Both the position numbers and the translations under genes were made by a program. A model generated the notes under the pieces. It had not been told where the DNA came from and made no database searches. It worked only from the letters and a program-made list of their open reading frames with translations. Positions 51,629 to 60,223 of a stretch of 64,000 bases of DNA are shown in pieces; the stretch's first letter is position 1, and each line of letters starts with the position of its first letter. Origin of the DNA: an uncultured Litoreibacter sp. (GTDB taxonomy: Bacteria; Pseudomonadota; Alphaproteobacteria; Rhodobacterales; Rhodobacteraceae); NCBI RefSeq assembly GCF_947501785.1, contig NZ_CANMXB010000001.1, forward strand, positions 1,240,001 through 1,304,000, read 5' to 3'.

Positions 51629-52807
51629 TTATTCCAGCCGGTCCAGCCGCGCGCTGAGTTCCGCAATCAGCCTGGTTTGGTTCGCGTAGTTTTCCGCCTG
51701 GATATGGGCCTCTTCCTCAAGCGCGATGGTGTATAGCGTCAATTCTTCCACCTTCTTGAGCAAGGTCATCTGCATGTCAGTCATGTTCAGCCCGTCTCTG
51801 GCGATCTCGGCAGCAGAAGGCACGTCAGGCAGGTGGCTGTTTTTCCGGACGAAACTGGCCACTTCTGCCAAGGGTCGCAACGCGTAGTCCTCCCCAAACA
51901 CATAGTCCGGCACGTTCAACGTCGTGGACCCGGCCACAAAGCCGCCCTCGACCGTCAGAACACCTTCGGCGGTCAGGGTCATCTCCGGCCCGTCGGGAAT
52001 GCCATCGGTGATGATGAACCGGTTGGGCGCAGCGTTTTCATGAACAAAGAACCACTCCGTCCCCGATTGCGTGTTGTCGAGGGTGAAGAAGGACCCGCCG
52101 TTATTCGCCATTCTGAACATCTCGCGCACTGCAGAGGGAGAGCCAGCTCTGTTCTCGACCAATACGCTGGCCGTTCCGTCTGCTCGGCTGACGTGTAGAG
52201 GAACGGACGCCGACGACACCCCCATGGCAACGTTGCCGTTATCTCGGATGCGGAGCGAATTGCTGGGCGCGCCATTGGCGATGGTAAAAGGAACCGCCGG
52301 ACCAGCATTCATGTCAAAGATGGCAAGTCCGGACGATCCCACATTCATCAGCCAATCTGGCGCTACACCATTGGTCGCCTCGATACGGATGCCGGGTGAC
52401 CCCGTATCAACGATATGAAGCGTGGTCTCTGGAAGGACCGTTCCCAGACCAATATCCCCATCCGGGGCCATCACGAATGCGCTGCCTGGCGCATCTTCAC
52501 TCATGATAAAGGGCGTGAACCCGGTCGCGTCGTTTCTGATGGCAAAACTGTCGAAGAGACCAACGTCGCTGTCACCCCGAATGCGCCACATATTGCCAGC
52601 AGTGGTGCTGGTATCAAAGAACAGAATCTCGGGATTTGTGCTGCGGATTTTGATGTCTTCGCCGTTGAACGGCTCACCGTCCATGCAGGTGCTTGAACCG
52701 ACGCAGATGTCGCGGGTTACAATCAAATCGTCATTGATCACCTGATCAGCCAAAAGCGGTGTGGTGTGCAGGCAAAGGGCGAAGGCGGGCACTAGGTAAC
52801 GCATCAT
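51629..52807 (-). CDS. Secreted fibre-like protein, paralogue of the next gene
   Basis: A 392-residue protein with a signal peptide (MMRYLVPAFALCLHTTPLLADQ), a beta-rich body and a C-terminal segment YVFGEDYALRPLAEVASFVR then HLPDVPSAAEIARDGLNMTD and a helix that ends in a coiled coil. This ending matches tail-fibre/endosialidase-chaperone-type C-termini seen in many secreted bacterial proteins. It shares ~60 near-identical residues with 49993-51186. The start at 52807 has GGAGGAG eight bases upstream. Confidence 0.78.
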   Translation of the reverse strand: MMRYLVPAFALCLHTTPLLADQVINDDLIVTRDICVGSSTCMDGEPFNGEDIKIRSTNPEILFFDTSTTAGNMWRIRGDSDVGLFDSFAIRNDATGFTPFIMSEDAPGSAFVMAPDGDIGLGTVLPETTLHIVDTGSPGIRIEATNGVAPDWLMNVGSSGLAIFDMNAGPAVPFTIANGAPSNSLRIRDNGNVAMGVSSASVPLHVSRADGTASVLVENRAGSPSAVREMFRMANNGGSFFTLDNTQSGTEWFFVHENAAPNRFIITDGIPDGPEMTLTAEGVLTVEGGFVAGSTTLNVPDYVFGEDYALRPLAEVASFVRKNSHLPDVPSAAEIARDGLNMTDMQMTLLKKVEELTLYTIALEEEAHIQAENYANQTRLIAELSARLDRLE

Positions 52808-53033
52808 AACACTTACTCCTCCAAAGATAGATGAGGGTGCCGGGCAGTACTCAGAGATCGGTCCGGTCACTCACCATGTGCGCGCGATTGTGCCCTGCCC
52901 CTTCCTTTACGTCAACTTTTCGCCAAAAACGCCTCTGGGTACGCTCGCCGAGCCATGGTCGCGACCACGCCGCTTTCCGCTTGAATTTGGTTGGCTATCT
53001 GCCGGGCGATGACCCCTTCCTGTTCAAGCGATC

Positions 53034-53465
53034 TCAGCCTTCCTCTTCTTCTTCGACGTCTTCAGGTGTGATGACCACACCGCGTTCCACCACAAAAAAG
53101 CCCGTGCGGTAGAAGGGGATCATCAGCTTGGGCGCGTCGTCATCTTCCTGGATCCGGAGGGCATTTTTTTGCTTGCGGGTGTCTTCTTTGTCCGTCGCGG
53201 CACGCAGTTCAAATTGGTAAATGCCGTCTATCGCACTGCCGGACAGGCGATAGACCGGCGTGCCGTTCCGGGCCTCAACCCGTTCAATGGTGCCGTCCGG
53301 AGAGGCCACAACCAGCGAGGCATTGGCCAGCCCGACCCAGTTTTCAAACCAGACCGTGTTGGAGTTATGCATCTGCACGGGATTGGGTTTGGTGTCGGCA
53401 AAAGCCGTTGGGCTGACAAGAATCAGGCCAAAGCTCAGCAGCAGGGGGCGCATAATATGAAACAT
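53034..53465 (-). CDS. Exported protein of unknown function
   Basis: A 143-residue protein with a signal peptide (MFHIMRPLLLSFGLILVSPTAFA). The mature part is beta-rich with an acidic end (EDVEEEEEG) and no recognisable domain. GAGG lies six bases before the ATG. It is 226 bp upstream of the fibre-like gene and could be its export or assembly partner. Confidence 0.7.
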   Translation of the reverse strand: MFHIMRPLLLSFGLILVSPTAFADTKPNPVQMHNSNTVWFENWVGLANASLVVASPDGTIERVEARNGTPVYRLSGSAIDGIYQFELRAATDKEDTRKQKNALRIQEDDDAPKLMIPFYRTGFFVVERGVVITPEDVEEEEEG

Positions 53466-53734
53466 GAGATACCTCGTAGTTCACCTGGGCGGCACGCGAT
53501 GTGAGCCCAATTTATGCCACCTCTAAGCAATCTTGTCCAACAGCGCCAAGTCCAGACGCAGACGTTCGAAGATTGGTCCGACAGCGCCCCCACCCGAGCC
53601 CGTGCTTTCATGTAACCTGCCACCAAAGGATGACCCAGCTCCTATTTCAGCTCCTGGCTCCTATGGGAATACTAATTCCGAACCCATAAAACGGTCCGAT
53701 GGAAGTTACGTTAAGTATTTGATTTTTCAAGAAA

Positions 53735-53810
53735 TGGTGCCCCCACACGGACTCGAACCGCGGACCTACTGATTACAAATCAGTTGCTCTACCAGCTGAG
53801 CTATAGGGGC
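53735..53810 (-). tRNA. tRNA-Thr (UGU anticodon)
   Basis: The minus-strand sequence has a complete acceptor stem (GCCCCTA with TGGGGGC), D-arm, anticodon loop CTGATTTGTAATCAG with anticodon TGT, T-arm GGTTCGAGTCC and an encoded CCA end. The discriminator is A. It is complete and not disrupted. Confidence 0.97.
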
Positions 53811-53896
53811 ACTGGCGGTGCTATACATTTGGCGGGGCGCCGGTGGCAAGGGAAAAAACCGCGCTTTTCGAACCAAGCTGAAGGTGGGTCAGATCC

Positions 53897-55552
53897 TCAG
53901 CGGTTGGTCCGGGCAAGCCATAGCACCGCGACCAGGCTGACGGCCATAACCATCAAAGCGGGCGGCGCCGCGTCTGTTATGTTTTCCAGCGAAGCCTGAT
54001 CATAAACACGGGTCGCGAGAGTGTCGAAATTGAAGGGCCGCAGCAGCAATGTGGCCGGCAGTTCCTTGAGGCAATCCACAAACACCAAAAGCAATGCGGT
54101 GCCAACAGAACCCTTGATCAGGGGGACGTAGATCTCGCGCAACACACCGCCCACACCACGCCCCAGCGAGCGGGCGGCGAGCGGCAGCGACGGGGCCACC
54201 CGGCCCATCGCGCTATCGACAGCGCCCTGCGCAATCGCAAAGAACCGCACGACATAAGCCAGCACGATGGCGAAGGCGCTGCCGGTGAGCAACAATCCAG
54301 GGTCCGTGCCCGTCATAAATGTGATGGCATCGGCCAGACCGTGGTCAAGAAAAGACAACGGAATCAAGATGCCTATGCCAATGACTGCACCAGGCGCAGC
54401 ATAGCCAATGGTCGTGAAAGGCAGCAGCAGCCTTGGCAGGCGACGGCCTGTCTGCCGCACGCCGTAGACCATGAACAGCGCGCCCAGAACGGTGACAAAT
54501 GCGGCCGTACCGCCCACGGCCGCGCTGTTAAGCAACGCCCGCATCAAGCCCGGGTCGGCCCACCCCTCAATGTTGTGGGCGGCGTGGGAGGCTATGACCG
54601 TGGCGGGCAACACAAACCCGACGAGGAACGGCACAGCGCACAGGGCGCAGGCCAGCCAACCGCGCGGCCCCGTCAGAGCCGTCTTCACGATAGGGCGGCT
54701 CTGCCGCGACAGTCGGAAGAAACGCAAACGCGCCCTGCCCGCCTTTTCAAACCCCACAAGCATAAGCACAAGGATCAGGACCAACGAGGCGATCTGCGCC
54801 GCACCGCCCGCATTGTAGCCCTCCAGCCATACCGAGAAGATGCCGGTGGTGAGCGTTTGAACCGCAAAAAACTCGACCGTGCCGAAGTCAGAGACCGTCT
54901 CCATCAATACGATCGCCGTGCCGGCAGCGATCGCCGGCCTGGCCAGCGGCAAACCGATCTTGAAGAAGCGCGCAAAGGGCCCGGCCCCCAGAGCCCGGGC
55001 CACATCAAATGTGTCGGCGGAGCCTTCGCGGAACGCGGCGCGGGCCAGCAGATAGACGTAAGGATAGAGCGCCGCGGCCAGAACAATGGAGGCAAAGCCA
55101 CGTGACCGTATTTCGGGAAAGCGGTAATCCTGCGCATTTTGCCAGCCAAAAAGATCACGCAACATCGTCTGCAGCGGGCCTGCGTATTCAAGGAAGTCGA
55201 CCAAGGCGTAAGCCCCGACATAAGCCGGCACCGACAGGGGCAGAAGCAGCGCCCATTCCAGCACCCGCGACAAAGGGAACCGGTATTGCGTTATCATCCA
55301 GGCCGCAGCAGTGCCTGCAACCGCCGCCAGACTGCCGGTGACCACCATCAGGAACCCGGTATTGATCAGGTACCGTGGCAGCGTTGTGGACACGAGATGC
55401 GGCCAGATATTGTCGGTTGGGGTCAGTGCAATCCAGAACACCGCCAAGATCGGCGCAAGCACCATCGCCGCAATCAGCAGAGCCCCTGCGGACCAAATAT
55501 CGGGGCCAGGCCGACGCCGCACGCGGCTTACTTGAGTGATTTGCTCAGTCAT
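53897..55552 (-). CDS. Iron(III)-type ABC transporter permease (FbpB/ThiP-like, double permease)
   Basis: A 551-residue protein with two fused permease halves and about twelve helices. Each half has a family loop (DVARALGAGPFARFFKIGLPLARPAI; LAARSLGRGVGGVLREIYVPLIKG). This fused form is typical of Fe3+ and thiamine importers. No substrate-binding protein or ATPase gene is adjacent, so partners must be encoded elsewhere. The 5' end is 102 bp from a divergent gene; the 3' end is 86 bp from tRNA-Thr. Confidence 0.9.
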   Translation of the reverse strand: MTEQITQVSRVRRRPGPDIWSAGALLIAAMVLAPILAVFWIALTPTDNIWPHLVSTTLPRYLINTGFLMVVTGSLAAVAGTAAAWMITQYRFPLSRVLEWALLLPLSVPAYVGAYALVDFLEYAGPLQTMLRDLFGWQNAQDYRFPEIRSRGFASIVLAAALYPYVYLLARAAFREGSADTFDVARALGAGPFARFFKIGLPLARPAIAAGTAIVLMETVSDFGTVEFFAVQTLTTGIFSVWLEGYNAGGAAQIASLVLILVLMLVGFEKAGRARLRFFRLSRQSRPIVKTALTGPRGWLACALCAVPFLVGFVLPATVIASHAAHNIEGWADPGLMRALLNSAAVGGTAAFVTVLGALFMVYGVRQTGRRLPRLLLPFTTIGYAAPGAVIGIGILIPLSFLDHGLADAITFMTGTDPGLLLTGSAFAIVLAYVVRFFAIAQGAVDSAMGRVAPSLPLAARSLGRGVGGVLREIYVPLIKGSVGTALLLVFVDCLKELPATLLLRPFNFDTLATRVYDQASLENITDAAPPALMVMAVSLVAVLWLARTNR

Positions 55553-55653
55553 ATCGGCCCTGTGCCTAACTGAAAGGCGTTTGCCTGTCTACATTCCGGT
55601 CTATAAGACAGCAACATGCGCCCTTTGGCGCGGTTAACGGAGACCATGACCAC

Positions 55654-56529
55654 ATGCAAATTGCCCTCCACCTTGGCGTTCATTGCACGGATGAAGATCG
55701 GTTGACCAAATGCCTACGCCGCAACGCTGAAAAGCTGGCGGAGGAAGGGATCAACGTCCCCGATGTCAGTCGCTATCGGCCGGTGATCCGCGAGGCTATG
55801 CATGTTTTGCAGGACGATGCCGCTCCGATCGAGATGCAGCAAACGCTGTTGGACGCGATGATGGATGACGACGACGCGTCGCGCATCGTGTTGAGCCATG
55901 ACAGCTTTCTAGGGGTGCCGGGGCGGGCGGTTGAAAGCAACCAGCTTTATACAACGACCTCGTTCAAGATGCCGCGGCTGCGCAACCTGTTTGGGCAATC
56001 TCAGGTGGAGATTTTCATTGCCCTGCGCGACCCCGCGACGTTCATTCCGGCCGTGTTCGGGCGGGCGAAGGAGCCTGAATTCGCGAAATTCATCGAGGGG
56101 TCGGACCCCCTTAGCCTGCGGTGGTCGGACATGATCACCCGGCTGCGCGCAGCGGTCCCCGACGCCCCTGTCACCGTTTGGTGCAACGAAGATACCCCGT
56201 TGATTTGGCACGAAATTCTGCGCGCAATGTCCGGGCATGACGAGTTCACCGTGCTCGATGGGCGGGACGATTTTCTGGGGGAGCTCATGCGCAAAGGCGG
56301 GTTGGCGCGGATGCAGTCCTACCTTGAGGCGCATCCGCCGAAGAACGAGCTGCAGCGGCGACGGATTGTGTCGGCGTTTCTGGACAAGTTCGCGATGGAA
56401 GACGCGCTGGAGGAAGAGATCGATCTGCCGGGCTGGACCGAGGACTATGTCGAACAGCTGTCGGCGCTTTACGACGAGGACGTCGAAAAAATCGCGTTGA
56501 TTGAAGGCGTTACGCTGCTGCGGCCTTAG
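55654..56529 (+). CDS. Conserved hypothetical protein
   Basis: A 291-residue soluble protein. MQIALHLGVHCTDEDRLTKCLRRNAEKL and a C-terminal helical acidic region are visible. The opening HLGVHCTDEDRL resembles the P-loop-type start of sulfotransferase-like proteins, but I see no P-loop GxxGxxT motif. I do not recognise a family with confidence. GGAG lies 13 bases upstream of the ATG, and it is divergent from the permease gene. Confidence 0.72.
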   Translation: MQIALHLGVHCTDEDRLTKCLRRNAEKLAEEGINVPDVSRYRPVIREAMHVLQDDAAPIEMQQTLLDAMMDDDDASRIVLSHDSFLGVPGRAVESNQLYTTTSFKMPRLRNLFGQSQVEIFIALRDPATFIPAVFGRAKEPEFAKFIEGSDPLSLRWSDMITRLRAAVPDAPVTVWCNEDTPLIWHEILRAMSGHDEFTVLDGRDDFLGELMRKGGLARMQSYLEAHPPKNELQRRRIVSAFLDKFAMEDALEEEIDLPGWTEDYVEQLSALYDEDVEKIALIEGVTLLRP

Positions 56530-56568
56530 TGGCTTTTGAGTATTTTTGCCAAAACGAAGCTCTAAGAC

Positions 56569-56829
56569 CTACATTCCAAGCGCTTCTTTGTAGAGCTCCA
56601 GAACCGCTTCCTCTTCAGAAATATCCTGCGGGTCGCGCTTGCGTAACGCCATGATTTTACGAAGAACTTTCGTGTCGTAGCCGCGGCCTTTGGCTTCGGC
56701 CATGACCTCTTTCTGGGCGTCGGCGAGGTCCTTTTTCTCCATCTCAAGACGTTCAAAACGCTCGACAAACTGGCGCAGCTCGTCGGCGGTGACGCGGTAG
56801 GTACTATCAACTACGGAGGTATCGGACAT
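56569..56829 (-). CDS. gapR: GapR nucleoid-associated protein (DUF2312)
   Basis: An 86-residue protein (MSDTSVVDSTYRVTADELRQFVERFERLEMEKKDLADAQKEVMAEAKGRGYDTKVLRKIMALRKRD...). It matches GapR, an alphaproteobacterial DNA-binding protein that clamps overtwisted DNA ahead of replication forks. The basic helical C-terminal region and coiled-coil dimer segment are present. GGAAGG precedes the ATG at 56829. Confidence 0.95.
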   Translation of the reverse strand: MSDTSVVDSTYRVTADELRQFVERFERLEMEKKDLADAQKEVMAEAKGRGYDTKVLRKIMALRKRDPQDISEEEAVLELYKEALGM

Positions 56830-56942
56830 CGGGGTGCGCCTTCCTTGAAAATGGGTCGAGACCATGGGATATAGCGGCATGGCGCAGGCTTCAAGCGCCG
56901 GTTTCTTCGGTCCCGCGCGACCCCAGCTAAAGGCTTGAATTC

Positions 56943-57158
56943 ATGGCATATCTTATCCCCCTAGGGGCCATCGTCACCGTGGTCGGGTTGGTCCTGTTGA
57001 TGGTGTGTATCCTGCGGGTGGCAAAGGCGCGCAAGGCGGGGTTGCCGGAGGAAGAATTGCGGGCGGTTCTGGAGGCCACGGTGCCGATGAACCTGGGCGC
57101 ATTGTTCCTGTCAGCGCTTGGCCTGATGATGGTCGTGGTGGGCATCCTGCTGGGTTGA
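56943..57158 (+). CDS. Small membrane protein, two helices
   Basis: A 71-residue protein with two hydrophobic helices (MAYLIPLGAIVTVVGLVLLMV and LGALFLSALGLMMVVVGILLG) linked by a charged loop (RVAKARKAGLPEEELRAV). The family is unknown to me. It is divergent from gapR. A short 5' leader without a strong site precedes the ATG. Confidence 0.72.
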   Translation: MAYLIPLGAIVTVVGLVLLMVCILRVAKARKAGLPEEELRAVLEATVPMNLGALFLSALGLMMVVVGILLG

Positions 57159-57198
57159 CGCGCGACAGGGTTAACACCCCAAAACCGTTAAAAACCAC

Positions 57199-57242
57199 GT
57201 ACACAGGGCGTACACACCCTGTACACAGCCCGTACCGACAGG
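57199..57242. repeat. Four 11-bp GTAC-type tandem repeats
   Basis: GTACACAGGGC, GTACACACCCT, GTACACAGCCC and GTACCGACAGG follow each other at 11-bp steps, about one helical turn each, 40 bp after the small membrane protein gene. They sit in a 167-bp intergenic stretch before the convergent GNAT gene. They may bind a protein cooperatively or form DNA structure; nothing is proven. Confidence 0.65.
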
Positions 57243-57325
57243 GGCTTGCGCAGCGACAAGGTTAACGCAGCCAGTTTACGGGATGGCGGGCGGGGCGATG
57301 CTCTGAAAGAGCGAGCGGCGCAGCG

Positions 57326-57817
57326 TCATCCCTCCTCCAGCCATTTGTACATCACATGCGCGTCAACCAGCCCGAGCTTGGGGTGGTCAAAGACGCGCGG
57401 CAGCATGCCGACGGTTTCGAACCCCAGTTTGTGCCACAGCCCGACCGCGCCGGCATTTGACGCCAGCACCATATTGAACTGCATGGCGCGGTAGCCCAGC
57501 GCGCGGGCCTCGGTCTGGGAGTGCTCACACATCGCGCGGGCCACGCCCCTGCCCTGCGCGGCAGCGGCGGTAACGTAGCCGCAATTGCACACATGCGCCC
57601 CGCCGCCTGCGGCGTTGGTCTTGACGTAGTAGGTGCCGAGGATCTGACCCTGATCTTCGGCCACGTAGGTGGCCTTGGGCAAATCGCGCCAGAGCTGCAG
57701 CGCGTCTTCCTTCGAGATGTCGCGCGCAATTGCATAGGTTTCCCCGGCCGCGAAAACGGGGCGCAGGATGGACCAGATTGCGTCGTGGTCATCGGGGGTG
57801 GCGTGGCGGATATTCAT
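57326..57817 (-). CDS. GNAT family N-acetyltransferase
   Basis: A 163-residue protein with the GNAT signature AAAQGRGVARAMCEHSQTEARALGY and the later ASNAGAVGLWHKLGFETVG. Substrate unknown. Start at 57817 (MNIRHATPDDHDAIWSIL) fits the domain. It converges with the small membrane protein gene. Confidence 0.9.
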   Translation of the reverse strand: MNIRHATPDDHDAIWSILRPVFAAGETYAIARDISKEDALQLWRDLPKATYVAEDQGQILGTYYVKTNAAGGGAHVCNCGYVTAAAAQGRGVARAMCEHSQTEARALGYRAMQFNMVLASNAGAVGLWHKLGFETVGMLPRVFDHPKLGLVDAHVMYKWLEEG

Positions 57818-57909
57818 GGGCAGGACGGTATTTTGGTGCGGTTGGGGAGGCAACTTGAAAAGGGTGGCTGTGCTGGCACTGTCTGCTTTGCGGACTGTCG
57901 AGAAGCAAA

Positions 57910-58119
57910 TTACAGCACTGTTAGAGAGCTTGCGGCGTATCGAAGGATGTAAGGCTTCTCACTTGGCTCACCGGCCGGTTCCTCGTGTCCAAAAAATGCG
58001 ATGTAGCAATCATGGGTTAGGATGTCATCGTTGAACCAGCAATGCACTACAACTCCATACTCAGATGCTCCGTCTTCGAGCCCATCATACCTAACTCGTG
58101 TACCTTCCTTCAGATGCAC
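57910..58119 (-). CDS. Small hypothetical protein
   Basis: A 69-residue protein starting with GTG (MHLKEGTRVRYDGLEDGASEYGVVVHCW) that looks like a small beta-barrel (SH3-like) domain. It has an AGGTCAGG-type site upstream. I do not recognise a family; the frame could be spurious, but its sequence is protein-like. Confidence 0.5.
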   Translation of the reverse strand: MHLKEGTRVRYDGLEDGASEYGVVVHCWFNDDILTHDCYIAFFGHEEPAGEPSEKPYILRYAASSLTVL

Positions 58120-58259
58120 TTAACCTGACCTTCTCTTGCTCCTAATTTCGACGCCTAGCCTAGCGCAATTTTCTGACAATTGAGAGGTCAATTTGGGCTC
58201 CTGAGCGGCCATTCATCCGGGGCGCTGAAGTGGCTTGGAGCCAAGGCGCGCCACGGGAA

Positions 58260-58277
58260 GGCGGGGTGAACCCCGCC
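58260..58277 (-). terminator. Hairpin after the sugar ABC operon
   Basis: GGCGGGG and CCCCGCC form a 7-bp stem with a TTCA loop directly after the ATPase stop codon. The U-tract is short, so it may be a weak terminator or mRNA 3' end. Confidence 0.5.
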
Positions 58278-59321
58278 CTACAGTCGTGCGCCGGTGGCGG
58301 TGTCGAACAGGTGGCAGATGGAGGCGGGCACGTTGGCTTTGAAGTCGTCGCCAATCTCGGCGCGGAACTCCTTGTCGGCTTTCACCGCCATCAGCGCAGA
58401 CCCAGACCGGACCGTGACCATGGTGGCGTCCCCCAACAGCTCCATTGAATAGACCGGGGCCGCGACCTGGGCCTTCTTGGTCGAGACCGAGGCGTCCTCG
58501 GCCCGGAAGCCAAGCGTGATGGGGCCGTCGGGGCCGGTCAGGCCTTTGACCTCGATATTGGCGGCGGTGAAGGTGCCGGATTTCAGCTCCCCCTCCACCA
58601 GGTTCATCGCCGGGTTGCCGATGAAGGAGGCCACGAAGGTGTTGGCCGGGTTGTCGTAAATGTCGGTCGGCGTGCCGACCTGTTGGACGATACCTTTTTC
58701 CATCACCACGACGCGGTCGGCCAGGGTCATCGCCTCGATCTGGTCGTGGGTCACGTAGATAGTGGTGGCTTGCAGTTCATGGCTGAGGTTCTTGATCTGC
58801 GCACGGGTTGAGACGCGCAACTTGGCATCGAGATTGGACAGCGGTTCGTCCATCAAGAAGACCTGCGCCTTGCGGACAATGGCACGGGCCAAGGCGACAC
58901 GCTGGCGCTGACCGCCCGACAAAGCGGCGGGCTTGCGGTCGAGGAAATCGTCAAGTTCGACCATGGCCGAGGCCTTCATGACGCGGTCATGATGCTCGGA
59001 TTCCGGCACCTTGCGGACCTTCAGCGGGAAGCGGATGTTCTCATACACCGTCATATTCGGGTACAGCCCGTAGGACTGGAACACCATCGAGATATCGCGG
59101 TCCTTGGGGTCGACATTGTTGACCATACGGTCGCCGATCCAGACCTCGCCTTCGGTCGGGTCCTCAAGGCCTGCGATCATGCGCATTGTCGTGGTCTTGC
59201 CGCAGCCGGACGGGCCGAGCAGCACCAGAAATTCCTTGTCCGGAATGTCGAGGTTGAAGTCCTTGACCCCCACAAAGCTGCCCCAGCGCTTGTTAACGTT
59301 CTTGAGTTTGATTTCAGCCAT
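58278..59321 (-). CDS. Sugar ABC transporter ATP-binding protein, UgpC/MalK-type
   Basis: A 347-residue ATPase with Walker A GPSGCGKTTTMRMIAGL, signature LSGGQRQRVALARA and Walker B VFLMDEPLSNLDAKLR. It also has the C-terminal MalK-type regulatory domain (about residues 240-347). It energises the adjacent CUT1 permeases. It is 5 bp after the second permease gene and is the last gene of the operon. Confidence 0.96.
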   Translation of the reverse strand: MAEIKLKNVNKRWGSFVGVKDFNLDIPDKEFLVLLGPSGCGKTTTMRMIAGLEDPTEGEVWIGDRMVNNVDPKDRDISMVFQSYGLYPNMTVYENIRFPLKVRKVPESEHHDRVMKASAMVELDDFLDRKPAALSGGQRQRVALARAIVRKAQVFLMDEPLSNLDAKLRVSTRAQIKNLSHELQATTIYVTHDQIEAMTLADRVVVMEKGIVQQVGTPTDIYDNPANTFVASFIGNPAMNLVEGELKSGTFTAANIEVKGLTGPDGPITLGFRAEDASVSTKKAQVAAPVYSMELLGDATMVTVRSGSALMAVKADKEFRAEIGDDFKANVPASICHLFDTATGARL

Positions 59322-59326
59322 CTCGA

Positions 59327-60220
59327 TCAGCCTTTCACGGCGCCTGCGGTCAGGCCGCTGACAATTTGACGTTGGAAGAAGAGCACCAGCACGAACAAGG
59401 GCGCAGTGGCGGAGACCACGGCGGCGACGGCGAACATCACGTTGCCCTCGGTCTGGGTCGTACCGAGGAAACCCGCGATCTTGGGCACCATGGTCTGGTT
59501 CTCCTTGGCCAAGAGCATCGCGGTCACGGCGAAGTCGTTATAGGCCAAGAGGAACGAAAACAGCCCCGTGGTGATGACGCCCGGCCACATGACCGGGATG
59601 ATCACATAGCGGAAGGCCTGAAATTGCGTGCAGCCGTCAACCTTGGCGCTTTCGTCCAGATCCATCGGGATTTTGGTGAAGAAGGAATGCAGCATCCACA
59701 GCGTAAACGGCTGGTTGATCGCCACCAGCACGATGATCGACGTGGGCAGGATGCCCCAGACGTTCCATGCAAAGAACGGCTGCAGATAGCCCGAGACCAG
59801 CGTGATCGGCGGCATGGCGCGGAAGATCAGCGCGATCATCAGCAGCCAGAACGTGTAGCGGAAGCCCGAGCGCGACAGCGCGTATCCGCCCAGAGTGCCG
59901 AAGGTCAGCGAGATGCAAACCACGCAGAAGCACACGATGGAGGTGTTGAGCACCGCTTTCCAGAATTCCTCCTGTACCCAAGCGCCCTCGTACCCCTCGC
60001 CGGTGAAGGCAGAGCCGTGCACGGCTTGCGTTTGCGGGCCAAACAGCGCGTTGGTCCAGTCCTGCAGGGAGAAGAAGTCCAGCTCGACCTTGAACGACCC
60101 CCAGAGGGTCCAGATGAACGGGAACGCGGCGAGGATCAGCCAGAAGACGACGAAGACCCAGATCAGGATATTCAGCGCGGCAGAGCGGGACTGGGCTTGG
60201 GACACTGTTGTTTCCGACAT
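59327..60220 (-). CDS. Sugar ABC transporter permease, MalG-type
   Basis: A 297-residue protein with six helices and the EAA loop (ESAKVDGCTQFQAFRYVIIPVMWPGVITTGLF). The order after the first permease and before the ATPase is the standard CUT1 layout. It lies 3 bp after the first permease gene. Confidence 0.95.
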   Translation of the reverse strand: MSETTVSQAQSRSAALNILIWVFVVFWLILAAFPFIWTLWGSFKVELDFFSLQDWTNALFGPQTQAVHGSAFTGEGYEGAWVQEEFWKAVLNTSIVCFCVVCISLTFGTLGGYALSRSGFRYTFWLLMIALIFRAMPPITLVSGYLQPFFAWNVWGILPTSIIVLVAINQPFTLWMLHSFFTKIPMDLDESAKVDGCTQFQAFRYVIIPVMWPGVITTGLFSFLLAYNDFAVTAMLLAKENQTMVPKIAGFLGTTQTEGNVMFAVAAVVSATAPLFVLVLFFQRQIVSGLTAGAVKG

Positions 60221-60223
60221 GGC

